Of a DNA stretch of 64,000 nucleotides, positions 1 to 8,671 are shown piece by piece. Position 1 is the first letter of the stretch. Each line of letters opens with the position of its first letter. The DNA is from Bacteroidota bacterium (lineage in GTDB: Bacteria > Bacteroidota > Ignavibacteria > Kapaibacteriales > UBA2268): assembly GCA_029974985.1 (NCBI GenBank), contig JARKQC010000097.1, forward strand, positions 37,654-101,653, given 5' to 3'. A program made the position numbers and the translations under genes. The notes beneath the pieces were generated by a model that was not told where the DNA came from, did no database searches, and was given only the letters and a program-made list of their open reading frames with translations.

Positions 1-1348
1 GTGGTGCGTCGAGAACTAAAAATATTATTTTAGCAATAGATTCTTCTGTCCACGACATTTTATTTATTGCTACATCTAATCCTCGATGAACAGCTTCGGG
101 ATAATCGCCTCCTCCACCCGCACTTTTATCAGCAATAAAATCAGAAGTTACTTTAATATCTTGACTAAAATCAGAATATACAGTTAAATAATCATCAGTA
201 GTATCTTTATAGAATACTGAACCGAGATTTATTTTTAATTGTGGCAAGGTATCATTAATTTTTTTAATTATTTCTTGTAAGTCAAGCTTTAAATATTGAA
301 TTTCATCTCCCATCGAGCCAGTAGCATCAACAACGAATGCAATATCAATAGATTTGGGTTTAATACAAGATGTTTTTAATTCTAAAAAATTAATTCCTTC
401 TGAAAACTTTTTAGGTTTATCTATATAATTATATTTTCCTTGATACTCAATTTCGAGGCTAATATTATTTTCCGAAACTTCGATATTTGTAAATGGATTT
501 ATCCACAATTCAGCTTTACCCGTATTATCGCTAACGGAAGCCCAAACAGAATAACCATTTACAAGAAGATTAACTTTTGCTCCGAATACGGGCGATTTAT
601 ATTCATTATTAATTTGTAAAGTATATCTTTTATATGGATAAAATTTCCAGATATCCTTATATTTAGATAAATCACCTTCTGCTAAGTCATTCCACATCAC
701 CCATTTAGAAAAATCATTAACTTCGCCAGCAGTGAGCAGTCCCGATGCCGCTGTTTTGTTATTATCATAAGGCAATGGCATACCCATTTCCATTGGTCTA
801 AAATCTGAACTTTCTCCGCCACCCGCAATTATAGAAGATGTTTTACTTGCTAAACCTACAAATGCTTCGCTATATTCACCATCTTTTGCTTTTTTAAAAG
901 CAATTTTTTTGGAGTCTTTGGGTAATTTTTTATCTTTTGGAGTTTTTTTATCTTTCGTAGATTTCTCATCTTTAGCTTCTTCACTTTTTTCTTTCAAAGC
1001 CATTCTTTCATAAGGCGATAGATATATATTTTCTTTCGGAATTTTATTTTTATCAATTTTTATAATATAATTTTTTTCATTATCATCAATTTTAATTTTT
1101 TCTACTAATGAATCATTGATAAAAACCAATAAATATTTACTTTTTTCATTAGGATAAATAAGAAAAGAACCGTCTGAAATATTAGTATAAGTATAATATG
1201 AGCCATAATCAAGGGCAATTATAGTATTGGGGATTGGCTTTAAATCTTCTTTACTAAGGACTTTTCCAAATATTTTTGTGGAATTTTGACTATAACTATC
1301 AAAAGTAAATAAAAAAATTAAAAAAATTACAATTTGGTACTTTTTCAT
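1..1348 (-). CDS. Secreted von Willebrand factor A domain protein (3' end outside window)
   Basis: The frame is open from an ATG at 1348 to the window edge, so about 449 residues are visible and the C-terminus is missing. It begins with a Lys-Lys signal peptide ending near SYS-Q. A carboxypeptidase-regulatory-like beta segment (about 27-110) follows, then a Lys/Asp-rich low-complexity linker (about 125-155). A VWA domain starts near residue 335 with the MIDAS-type motif DATGSMGDE, and the visible end reads FLVLDAP, a typical VWA strand. The family binds metal through MIDAS and usually mediates protein-protein contacts at the cell surface; the specific role here is unknown. It lies 93 bp downstream of the M16 peptidase gene on the same strand and may be cotranscribed with it. 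Confidence 0.75.
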   Translation of the reverse strand, partial: MKKYQIVIFLIFLFTFDSYSQNSTKIFGKVLSKEDLKPIPNTIIALDYGSYYTYTNISDGSFLIYPNEKSKYLLVFINDSLVEKIKIDDNEKNYIIKIDKNKIPKENIYLSPYERMALKEKSEEAKDEKSTKDKKTPKDKKLPKDSKKIAFKKAKDGEYSEAFVGLASKTSSIIAGGGESSDFRPMEMGMPLPYDNNKTAASGLLTAGEVNDFSKWVMWNDLAEGDLSKYKDIWKFYPYKRYTLQINNEYKSPVFGAKVNLLVNGYSVWASVSDNTGKAELWINPFTNIEVSENNISLEIEYQGKYNYIDKPKKFSEGINFLELKTSCIKPKSIDIAFVVDATGSMGDEIQYLKLDLQEIIKKINDTLPQLKINLGSVFYKDTTDDYLTVYSDFSQDIKVTSDFIADKSAGGGGDYPEAVHRGLDVAINKMSWTEESIAKIIFLVLDAP

Positions 1349-1441
1349 TACTCTATTCCTTATTTAAAAAAATTAAAAATAATATTTTATATATAGAAGA
1401 AATAAATGAAAAAAAGTTACAAACTATTTTTTTAAAAAATA

Positions 1442-2716
1442 TTATCCCGTACCTATCATTTTTATAACGCTGATTTTGTCTTGCATTATATATTGGGAAA
1501 TATAATTTTTTATTTCCTCACCATTTATTAAATCTATTGCTTTTATCGTATCTTTCATATCCTCAAATTCTGTTTGCATTAGAATATTTTTAGCCAAATA
1601 TTGCATTCTTGCAGAAAGGCTTTCCTGCTCCATTATCAAACTCGATTTTAATTGCTCTTTCGAGCGATGTAATTCATTAATTCCAATTTTGGAATTTAAA
1701 ATTTTATCAATTTCTTCAAGAATCAAATTCTGAATTTTTTTTATTTTTTTTGTATCCGTAGCCGCATAAATATAAAATATTCCAGAATCGGAATGTATTT
1801 GCAAGGTTGAATAAATTGAATATGCAATTCCGTATCTATCTCTTAAATTTTGGTATAGACGAGAACTCATTCCATCGCCAAATAAAATATTAAACAAGGC
1901 AAGAATATTTTTATTTTCTTGGTCATATCCGGGTACTCTCGCGCCAAGTAATATATGCGATTGGCTAATTATTTTTTCAAATTCATAATTTGTAGCGGGT
2001 AAAATTTCAGGTTTAACTCTTTCACCACGTTTAAAAATAGTTTCTTTAGATTTAATTAAATATTTGGAAATAACGCTTAATAAATATTTATGCGAATGAG
2101 GACCAACATAAGAAATAATTAATTTACCATTTTTATAATTATTTTTATGAAAATCAATTAAATCACTAATTTCTATATTGTTTAATGTTACTTCTGTTCC
2201 AAGAATTGACTCACCCATAGGATGATCGCCGAAAATGATTTTATCACCATAATCAAAAATTGATTCTTCGGGGTCGTCATCATAGGATTTTATTTCTTCG
2301 TTAATAATTTTTCTTTCTTTATCAACTTCATAGGAATTAAATTGTGTATCTAATGTTATTTCGCTCAATAATTTAAAAACTGTTAAAAAATTCTTTTTCA
2401 ATGCTCGAACATAAAAACAAGTTGTCTCTTGAGTTGTATAAGCATTTGCATAAGCTCCGTAGGATTCAAACTTTGACGCTATTTGTTTTGATGTTAATTT
2501 TGTTGTACGTCTGAAAGTGCAATGTTCGATAAAATGTGCAATTCCATTTAATTTTTTCGTTTCGTCGCGTGAGCCAATATCATAAAAAAATCCAAGAGCA
2601 TAGCTTTCTACATTAGGAATTTCCTCACTAATTAAAACTAAATTCTCATTAATTTGAGTTTGATAAATTTCGTTAGAAAAAAATTTATTAACTGAATTTT
2701 TATAATTTATAATCAT
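1442..2716 (-). CDS. M16 family zinc metallopeptidase (pitrilysin/insulinase-like)
   Basis: This 424-residue protein has the inverted zinc motif HFIEH at residues 61-65, and a glutamate in INEEIKSYDDD near 141 at the spacing expected for the third zinc ligand. The C-terminal half is the usual non-catalytic M16 repeat, including a YGIAYSIYS segment. The length matches single-chain bacterial M16 proteins such as YmxG/PqqL relatives, which degrade short peptides. No signal peptide is visible, so it is probably cytoplasmic. It is the last gene of a tight operon with cutA and radC (4-5 bp gaps), although no functional link among the three is established. Confidence 0.9.
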   Translation of the reverse strand: MIINYKNSVNKFFSNEIYQTQINENLVLISEEIPNVESYALGFFYDIGSRDETKKLNGIAHFIEHCTFRRTTKLTSKQIASKFESYGAYANAYTTQETTCFYVRALKKNFLTVFKLLSEITLDTQFNSYEVDKERKIINEEIKSYDDDPEESIFDYGDKIIFGDHPMGESILGTEVTLNNIEISDLIDFHKNNYKNGKLIISYVGPHSHKYLLSVISKYLIKSKETIFKRGERVKPEILPATNYEFEKIISQSHILLGARVPGYDQENKNILALFNILFGDGMSSRLYQNLRDRYGIAYSIYSTLQIHSDSGIFYIYAATDTKKIKKIQNLILEEIDKILNSKIGINELHRSKEQLKSSLIMEQESLSARMQYLAKNILMQTEFEDMKDTIKAIDLINGEEIKNYISQYIMQDKISVIKMIGTG

Positions 2717-2720
2717 TTTT

Positions 2721-3434
2721 TTACATTAATCCCATTTGCTTAAAACTAAAATATTTAGTCCTCGAAATAATAATATGGTCTAATACTTTAATTCCTATAA
2801 TTTCGCCCGTTGATATTAATCTTTTAGTTATTTCTTTATCCTCATTCGAAGGGTTTACATCGCCAGAAGTATGATTATGTATTAATACAACCGAAGCCGC
2901 AGATTCTAAAATTGCGGGTCTAAATACCTCACGTGGGTGAACTAAGGTTTGGTTTAAAATCCCTTCAGATACGATATAATCTTTAAGAATATAGTTTTGA
3001 GAATTTAATAGTACAATTCTAAACTGCTCTACACGCAAATCTCTTAATCGTGGAATATAATAATTTGCTAATTCTTCTATCGAAAGAAATTGTTTATTAT
3101 TTAAATAAGGCGAAACATTTACTCTTCTTGTTAACTCAAACGCGGCACTAAGTAATACAGCTTTATCAATACCAATCCCTTCAATTTTTTGAAACTGAGA
3201 TGTAGAGCATTTAGCCATATTAGATAAAGATGAAAATTCTTTTAAAAGCTCTCTTGATACATCAATTACAGAACGCCCGACTGAGCCAGAACCAAGTAAA
3301 ATAGCAAGTAATTCGCTATCTGCTAATGCCGTAGTGCCGTATTTGATTAATCTTTCGCGAGGTCTGTCATCTTCACGCCAATGCTTGATAGATTGATTTT
3401 CTTCGCAATTAATTGAATTATTTTTTTTTGACAT
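2721..3434 (-). CDS. radC: RadC family JAB/MPN domain protein
   Basis: The 237-residue protein has an N-terminal helix-hairpin-helix-like part (about 20-110) and a C-terminal JAB domain. The JAMM metal motif is visible as HNHTSGDVNPSNED; the usual proline of HNHPSGD is threonine here. RadC proteins were once linked to DNA repair, but their biochemical role is unresolved. The gene starts 5 bp after cutA ends and finishes 4 bp before the M16 peptidase, so the three are almost certainly one transcript. All metal-binding residues look intact. Confidence 0.92.
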   Translation of the reverse strand: MSKKNNSINCEENQSIKHWREDDRPRERLIKYGTTALADSELLAILLGSGSVGRSVIDVSRELLKEFSSLSNMAKCSTSQFQKIEGIGIDKAVLLSAAFELTRRVNVSPYLNNKQFLSIEELANYYIPRLRDLRVEQFRIVLLNSQNYILKDYIVSEGILNQTLVHPREVFRPAILESAASVVLIHNHTSGDVNPSNEDKEITKRLISTGEIIGIKVLDHIIISRTKYFSFKQMGLM

Positions 3435-3439
3435 AATGA

Positions 3440-3766
3440 TTAAATTAACTCTTTTTTTAACCAGATAAGATAAGGTTCAATAGATTCGGCAAGATTAACA
3501 GAAATAATTTCCGGCACTTCGTCAGTATGATTTTCGCTTACTATTTTGGACAAAGAGTCTAATTTGCTAAAATGAGTTTTGACCATTATTATAAACTCAT
3601 TTCTATTTACAATTTCATTTTCCCATTTAAAAAAAGATGTAACATTTTGTATTATAGAGCAACAAGCGGCTAAATTTTCTTTTACTAAAATTTGAGAAAT
3701 TTTACAAGCATTGTCATAACTATCAATACTAATATAAACTATACGAAATTCTATTGCATTATCCAT
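3440..3766 (-). CDS. cutA: Divalent-cation tolerance protein CutA
   Basis: This 108-residue protein is full length for the trimeric CutA1 family. Diagnostic features are the LVKENLAACCSII segment near 27-39, the KWENEIVNRNEFIIMVKT strand region and the C-terminal DEVPEIISVNL motif. CutA is a ferredoxin-like fold protein associated with copper and other divalent metal tolerance, with poorly defined biochemistry. It is the first gene of the cutA-radC-M16 operon. Its start at 3766 faces the membrane-protein gene at 3837 across 70 bp, so that gap probably holds divergent promoters. Confidence 0.93.
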   Translation of the reverse strand: MDNAIEFRIVYISIDSYDNACKISQILVKENLAACCSIIQNVTSFFKWENEIVNRNEFIIMVKTHFSKLDSLSKIVSENHTDEVPEIISVNLAESIEPYLIWLKKELI

Positions 3767-3777
3767 TATTTTTTAAA

Positions 3778-3785
3778 TATATTTG
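3778..3785 (+). promoter_or_regulatory. Candidate FCB-type -7 promoter box (TATATTTG)
   Basis: The octamer matches TAnnTTTG, the -7 element used by Bacteroidota primary sigma factors. A TTG lies at 3754-3756, leaving 21 bp between the two boxes, which suits the -33 element. The gene it would serve starts 51 bp downstream at 3837. The match is short and the region is AT-rich, so this is a candidate only. Confidence 0.35.
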
Positions 3786-3836
3786 TAATTGTATTTTTTT
3801 CAAAAAATAAAAAAATTATTTAATTAGAACGTAAGA

Positions 3837-4130
3837 ATGATAGAAGTATTGATTTTTTATTTGCATATTGTAGGTGCATTATATGCTTTTACAAAAAACT
3901 GGCAAAAAGGAAATATTAAAGATGGGATATTTGCAATTCTTATCATTGGATTGTTTTTTAGTATTGGTTGGGCTTTGACGGGTACTATCGCTCATGTGTT
4001 TTATCCAAAATCTTGGAATAGTATTTATTTTACAAGTGATACTTTATCATTAGTTCTATTACTTATTCCAGAGATTATATTTTTTTATTATTATTTTTAT
4101 AAAGAAAGTTCAACACCAAAAAATGCTTAA
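3837..4130 (+). CDS. Small integral membrane protein of unknown function
   Basis: This 97-residue protein has three predicted hydrophobic segments (about 4-18, 29-54 and 68-90) separated by a lysine-bearing loop (NWQKGNIKDG) and an aromatic loop (HVFYPKSWNSIYF). I recognise no enzymatic motif. Its amphipathic pattern and clean frame support a real gene. It is divergent from cutA and 69 bp upstream of thyX on the same strand. No function can be assigned. Confidence 0.65.
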   Translation: MIEVLIFYLHIVGALYAFTKNWQKGNIKDGIFAILIIGLFFSIGWALTGTIAHVFYPKSWNSIYFTSDTLSLVLLLIPEIIFFYYYFYKESSTPKNA

Positions 4131-4199
4131 AAAAATAATTTTTAGTAAAAAATTGTTTTGAACGTCATATATTTTTTTAAAAAAATTGAGTAATGAAAA

Positions 4200-5048
4200 T
4201 TGAGCGAAAATGTAAATAAATATTTGGACAAAGAAATCAAATGTCTAGACTATGGCTTTGTTAGATTAGTTGATATTATGGGCGATGATTCAGCTATTGT
4301 ACAAGCGGCAAGGGTTTCCTACGGAAAAGGTACAAAATCTGTTAGCGAAGATAGAGGCCTTATTAGATATCTAATGCGCCATAAACATACATCACCATTC
4401 GAAATGGTTGAGTTTAAATTTCATATAAAATTACCAATTTTTATTGCACGCCAATGGATACGCCATCGCACTGCAAATGTTAATGAATATAGTGGACGAT
4501 ATTCAGAAATGAAAGATGAGTTCTATATCCCAGAAAAATCTCAAATAAGAACTCAAAGCACTGTAAATAAGCAAGGTCGTAGCGATGAAACACTACAAGA
4601 AAGCTCTATTTCAAGAATTAATGAAATCTTTGAATCAAGTCAGAAAAGTTCTTTTGACGAATATACTGAAATGCTAAATTTAGGCTTAGCACGTGAATTA
4701 GCAAGGATAAATCTTCCGCTTTCTAATTATACTGAATGGTATTGGAAAATTGACTTACACAACCTTTTTCATTTTCTACGATTAAGAATGGACTCACATG
4801 CTCAATACGAAATCCAAGTTTATGGAAATGCTATTGCTGAAATTGTAAAATCTTCTGTTCCTCTGGCTTGGGAGGCTTTCGAGGATTATATTTTTAATGC
4901 AATAAATTTTAGTGGTCAAGAAATAAAGGCACTTAGCAAATTAATAAATACTGAAAATATTCCAGATATTGACACTTTAGTAAATAACGGTTTGTCTAAA
5001 AGAGAGGCAAGTGAGTTTATTTTAAAATTAAGCTCTTTTTTAAAATAA
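4200..5048 (+). CDS. thyX: FAD-dependent thymidylate synthase ThyX
   Basis: This enzyme methylates dUMP to dTMP using FAD, NADPH and methylene-tetrahydrofolate. The ThyX signature RHR-x7-S-x-R is present at residues 88-100, and the C-terminal half keeps the FHFLRLRMDSHAQYEI motif involved in nucleotide binding. The length of 282 residues is normal. The start is a TTG at 4200: the nearby ATG at 4193 is out of frame and closes after eight codons, and no earlier in-frame ATG exists. A lineage relying on ThyX often lacks thyA, which cannot be checked within this window. Confidence 0.95.
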   Translation: MSENVNKYLDKEIKCLDYGFVRLVDIMGDDSAIVQAARVSYGKGTKSVSEDRGLIRYLMRHKHTSPFEMVEFKFHIKLPIFIARQWIRHRTANVNEYSGRYSEMKDEFYIPEKSQIRTQSTVNKQGRSDETLQESSISRINEIFESSQKSSFDEYTEMLNLGLARELARINLPLSNYTEWYWKIDLHNLFHFLRLRMDSHAQYEIQVYGNAIAEIVKSSVPLAWEAFEDYIFNAINFSGQEIKALSKLINTENIPDIDTLVNNGLSKREASEFILKLSSFLK

Positions 5049-5079
5049 GGTTGTAACTTAGTAATTATATTTACGTTAA

Positions 5080-5087
5080 TATATTTG
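5080..5087 (+). promoter_or_regulatory. Candidate -7 promoter box (TATATTTG)
   Basis: The octamer matches TAnnTTTG and lies 26 bp upstream of the ATG at 5114. No TTG sits at the ideal -33 distance; the nearest is 26 bp upstream. It is suggestive because the same box recurs before several other genes in the window. Confidence 0.28.
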
Positions 5088-5113
5088 TTTTTGATTTATT
5101 TTTTAAGAAAATT

Positions 5114-5812
5114 ATGAGATTTTTTACATTTTCTTTAATTTATATTATTTGTTTTAATATTTCTTTTTTGAATGCAAAAAATGAAACAAGTAATATTATT
5201 AATAAATATTCCGAATTTAGAAATCTCAATAAACTAAAAGAAATAAATGATATATATATAAATTGTTATAAATTAGAAAATAATAATAACAAAAGCACAC
5301 TTGATTTTCGATGTATTATACCAAATAAAAATAGAATTGATTTGCAATTTGGTCAGCAAACTAATAAAATTATTGAAAATAATGATAAATCTTGGGTTAA
5401 AGCGGGAATTTTTCCAACTCAAACCATAGATTCTTTTAATAAAACTATTTTATATATTTTAAAAAATGTGGTTTACGGACCTTTTTTTAATTATCAAAAA
5501 AATGATATAAAATTATCAAAAAATTTCGAAAAAATTTTGGGTTTTGATTGCCAAAAGTTAATTCTCGAAAATGAGGTAGAAATATATATTAATAATATAG
5601 ACAATTCCTTAATTAAATTAAGAGAAATTAGAAATCTCGGGAATTTAAATGAATTATTGGAGATTTATTTTGAAAATTATAAAGATTTTGAGGGTATTAA
5701 ATTTCCCACAAAAATCAGTGCTTACATTGGACAAAAAGAATTTTTAATTAATATTGATAACATTTTTTATAATTCGGGATTTACAGATATTGATTTTTCT
5801 TATCCGAATTAA
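5114..5812 (+). CDS. Exported LolA-like outer-membrane lipoprotein-sorting homologue
   Basis: This 232-residue protein starts with a Sec signal peptide ending near FLNA-K. The mature part is a series of short beta strands with one Cys pair (about C37/C58) and a repeated pattern of strands ending in a basic or acidic turn. Together with its neighbour 23 bp downstream it resembles the LolA/outer-membrane lipoprotein-sorting superfamily, a half-barrel that carries lipids or lipoproteins in the periplasm. The similarity is one of pattern, not of a clear motif. The tandem arrangement suggests an ancient duplication. Confidence 0.5.
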   Translation: MRFFTFSLIYIICFNISFLNAKNETSNIINKYSEFRNLNKLKEINDIYINCYKLENNNNKSTLDFRCIIPNKNRIDLQFGQQTNKIIENNDKSWVKAGIFPTQTIDSFNKTILYILKNVVYGPFFNYQKNDIKLSKNFEKILGFDCQKLILENEVEIYINNIDNSLIKLREIRNLGNLNELLEIYFENYKDFEGIKFPTKISAYIGQKEFLINIDNIFYNSGFTDIDFSYPN

Positions 5813-5835
5813 ACTTTTTTTATAGGAATTTTTTT

Positions 5836-6576
5836 ATGAAATTAAAACTATTTGCAATTTGCTTAGGACTATTTAGCATTACTTTTACTGCTTTTTCAGA
5901 TACAAAATCAGATGAGTTAATTAATGCTAATATTAAAACAATGGGCGGCAAGGAAAAATTGGGCAATATAAAAACTTTATATTTTGAAGTAAATATGGAA
6001 GTCCCTTCTCAAAATATGAATTTGAAGCTTACCATTTTTGAAAAAAAACCGGATATGATACGTTTTATTACTGAAATTCCAGCGATGTCTATGAAAATGG
6101 AAGCTGGAACTGATGGAAAAGAGTTTTGGGCTACTCAACCGGGCTCAGATGCTAAATCTGCATTACCAGAAAGTGCTGTTCCACAAATAAAACAACAAAT
6201 CAATAGCTTTAAAAGTATGATATCCTCACCTGTATTAGACTACAACACAGAGGAAGTTACGACTACATATAAAGGCGTACAAGATATTAATGAAAAAAAA
6301 TACAATGTAGTTGAATTTTCTGAAAAAGAAGGTTCGAAATTTGATATGTATTTTGATGTAATTACTAATTTAATATATTCAACAAAAATTGAAGTCGAGG
6401 CGCAAGGCTCTAAATTTTTAATTGAAAATAAAATTGTTGAATATCAAAAGAAAGATGGTATATTTTTCCCAAAAAGAATAGAAATTTATCAAAATGGTGA
6501 AATCCAACAAAAAATTACAATTGAAAATATTCAAATTAATAGTGAAATGAATGATTCTGATTTTAAAGTAAAATAA
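5836..6576 (+). CDS. Exported LolA-like lipoprotein-sorting family protein
   Basis: The protein has 246 residues with a signal peptide cleaved near AFS-D. The mature sequence opens with LINANIKTMGGKEKLGNIKT, the start typical of Bacteroidota LolA-like proteins, followed by beta strands such as MIRFITEIPAMSMKMEAGTDG and FPKRIEIYQNG. It is probably a periplasmic half-barrel that binds a hydrophobic ligand. It follows the related gene at 5114 by 23 bp with a GGAATTT ribosome-binding site, and a strong terminator follows at 6603. The substrate is unknown. Confidence 0.65.
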   Translation: MKLKLFAICLGLFSITFTAFSDTKSDELINANIKTMGGKEKLGNIKTLYFEVNMEVPSQNMNLKLTIFEKKPDMIRFITEIPAMSMKMEAGTDGKEFWATQPGSDAKSALPESAVPQIKQQINSFKSMISSPVLDYNTEEVTTTYKGVQDINEKKYNVVEFSEKEGSKFDMYFDVITNLIYSTKIEVEAQGSKFLIENKIVEYQKKDGIFFPKRIEIYQNGEIQQKITIENIQINSEMNDSDFKVK

Positions 6577-6602
6577 TTACCATTGGTTTTTTAAATATAT
6601 CT

Positions 6603-6642
6603 AAAAGTGAGTTTATTTTTATACAATAAATTCGCTTTTTTT
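6603..6642 (+). terminator. Rho-independent terminator after the LolA-like pair
   Basis: A 13-bp stem (AAAAGTGAGTTTA paired with TAAATTCGCTTTT, two G-T wobbles) closes an 11-base loop and runs into a T tract. It ends the 5114-6576 transcript before the E2 gene. Confidence 0.75.
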
Positions 6643-6727
6643 ATGTTAAATACTATTTAAGTTATCCCTAAAATTATTTTGATTATAATATTAGCATATA
6701 TAAATTATTAAATATTGGAGATTTGTA

Positions 6728-8449
6728 ATGAAAATTGAAGTTGTAATGCCGAAAATGGGAGAATCTCTTCAAGAAGGTACAATTACTAAATGGTTAAAAA
6801 AAGTTGGCGATAAGGTCGAGCGTGATGAAATGATACTCGAAATTTCTACTGATAAAGTTGATACTGAGGTTCCAGCAACAAATAGCGGAGTACTCTTTCA
6901 AATTCTCGCTAATGAACAAGATACAGTCGAGGTTGGTACTGTAATTGCAATTATTGAAACTGATGCAAGTAATGCCGTTGTTACTGAAACCCCTAAACCA
7001 GCTACTCAAACTAATATTCAAGCTGAAGCAAAAGTTGAAACTACTCCTTTACCAGCACAAGCAACACCAGCACAGAGCGGTGGAAAAGTTATTGATGTAG
7101 TGATGCCGAAAATGGGCGAATCTTTGCAAGAAGGCACAATTATTAAATGGATTAAAAAAGTTGGTGATGTTATCGAGCGTGATGAAATGATTCTCGAAAT
7201 TTCTACTGATAAAGTTGATACCGAAGTTCCATCACCGGTAGCTGGTACTATCGTTGAAATCCTTGCAAACGAAGGTGATACTGTTGAAGTCGGTGTAACA
7301 ATTGCTAAAATTTCAACTGGTGCGGGTGCTACTATTTCAGCTCCAAGCCCTGAGCCAACAAAAGCTGTAACAGATACTCCACAAGCTACTTCTCCAGCAG
7401 TAGTAGCAACAAACGTTATAACACCAGTTGTAGGAGGAACAACAGAAATACCATCACGCAAAGATGATAAATTCTTCTCTCCACTTGTTCGTGCTATGGC
7501 TGAAGAAAATGGTATTACACTCGAAGAATTATTGCAAATTAAAGGCTCTGGAACTCAAGGACGTTTAACAAAAGACGATTTAAATAAATATATTGCTACG
7601 AGAGCGAGTTCGCCAGCTGTTGCAAGTAAACCTGCTTTACAAGTTTCATCGCCAGCTCCACAAGTTGCAACACCTCAAAAAGCAGTTGCTAACCCAACCC
7701 CTGTTAAATCTCCAGAAGTGCCTTTACCAACAGGTAGCGATGTAGAAATTATACCTATGGATAGAATTAGACAGCTAATTTCTGAACACATGGTATATTC
7801 AAAACATACTTCTGCTCACGTTACAAGCGTTGCTGAAGTAGATGTTACAAATATCGTAAATTATAGAAATAAATATAAAAATCAATTTGAAAAACAAGAA
7901 GGATTTAAACTTACATTTACTCCATTCTTCGTTAAAGCCGCTATCGATGCTATTCGCCAATTCCCAATGGTAAATGTAAGCGTTAGTGGTAAAAATATTA
8001 TTCGTCATAAAAAAATCAATTTAGGCGTTGCTACCGCACTTCCCGATGGCAACTTAATTGTTCCAGTAATAAAGAATTCTGAATCTTTAAATATTACTGG
8101 GTTAGCACGCTCAATTTATGATTTATCTACACGAGCAAGAAATAAGAAACTATCTCCAGACGAAATTCAAGGCGGAACTTTCACGTTAACAAATGTTGGT
8201 ACTTTTGGCACTTTATTCGGTACACCAGTTATTAATCAACCTCAGTGTGGTATTTTTGGAGTAGGAGCTATTAAGAAACGCCCCGTTGTAAAGGAATTAG
8301 ATGGTGAAGATGTAATCGTAGTTCGTCATATTATGTATTGCTCTATTACTTATGACCATAGAGTAATTGACGGTATGCTCGCTGGACAAACTTTAGCGGC
8401 TATGGTAAAAAGTCTCGAAAGTATGAACGAAAATACGATTGTTTTATAA
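6728..8449 (+). CDS. Dihydrolipoamide acyltransferase (E2) with two lipoyl domains
   Basis: This is the core E2 subunit of a 2-oxoacid dehydrogenase complex, moving an acyl group from lipoate to CoA. Two nearly identical lipoyl domains carry the modified lysine in EISTDKVDTEVP at K43 and K162. They are joined by Ala/Pro/Thr-rich swinging linkers. A peripheral subunit-binding domain follows (about 246-290, FFSPLVRAMAEENGI), then a C-terminal catalytic domain with YDHRVIDG (H544, D548). The full length is 573 residues. Motifs fit the 2-oxoglutarate or branched-chain class (SucB/BkdB), and the substrate cannot be fixed from sequence alone. No E1 or E3 gene lies nearby. The gene has its own terminator at 8468. 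Confidence 0.93.
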   Translation: MKIEVVMPKMGESLQEGTITKWLKKVGDKVERDEMILEISTDKVDTEVPATNSGVLFQILANEQDTVEVGTVIAIIETDASNAVVTETPKPATQTNIQAEAKVETTPLPAQATPAQSGGKVIDVVMPKMGESLQEGTIIKWIKKVGDVIERDEMILEISTDKVDTEVPSPVAGTIVEILANEGDTVEVGVTIAKISTGAGATISAPSPEPTKAVTDTPQATSPAVVATNVITPVVGGTTEIPSRKDDKFFSPLVRAMAEENGITLEELLQIKGSGTQGRLTKDDLNKYIATRASSPAVASKPALQVSSPAPQVATPQKAVANPTPVKSPEVPLPTGSDVEIIPMDRIRQLISEHMVYSKHTSAHVTSVAEVDVTNIVNYRNKYKNQFEKQEGFKLTFTPFFVKAAIDAIRQFPMVNVSVSGKNIIRHKKINLGVATALPDGNLIVPVIKNSESLNITGLARSIYDLSTRARNKKLSPDEIQGGTFTLTNVGTFGTLFGTPVINQPQCGIFGVGAIKKRPVVKELDGEDVIVVRHIMYCSITYDHRVIDGMLAGQTLAAMVKSLESMNENTIVL

Positions 8450-8467
8450 AATTTTAATTCATATTTT

Positions 8468-8508
8468 TAAAAAGCTCGATTCTATTTTTAAAAAATCGAG
8501 CTTTTTTT
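8468..8508 (+). terminator. Rho-independent terminator after the E2 gene
   Basis: A perfect stem AAAAAGCTCGAT / ATCGAGCTTTTT with a T run follows the E2 stop codon by 19 bp. Confidence 0.85.
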
Positions 8509-8671
8509 ATATACTAATTATATATTAGAGAGTATAATAAATTAAATAGCTGATAAGAACATCTATCCTACTGATTTGCAAGGATTTAAAAGCACAATAT
8601 GCTCAAAGATGTTGGACACATTTTAATTTTCAACAAGTAATGTGCTTGTTTTACTATTGATATTATTTAGA

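Noticed and set aside
7018..7461. 147-residue frame antisense to the E2 gene
   Set aside because: It lies over the Ala/Pro/Thr linker and second lipoyl domain; the open frame follows from the codon bias of the real gene.
8509..8671. Small gene between the E2 gene and dnaB
   Set aside because: Frames here have no ribosome site and overlap the dnaB 3' end. Only a weak hairpin near 8631-8650 is visible.
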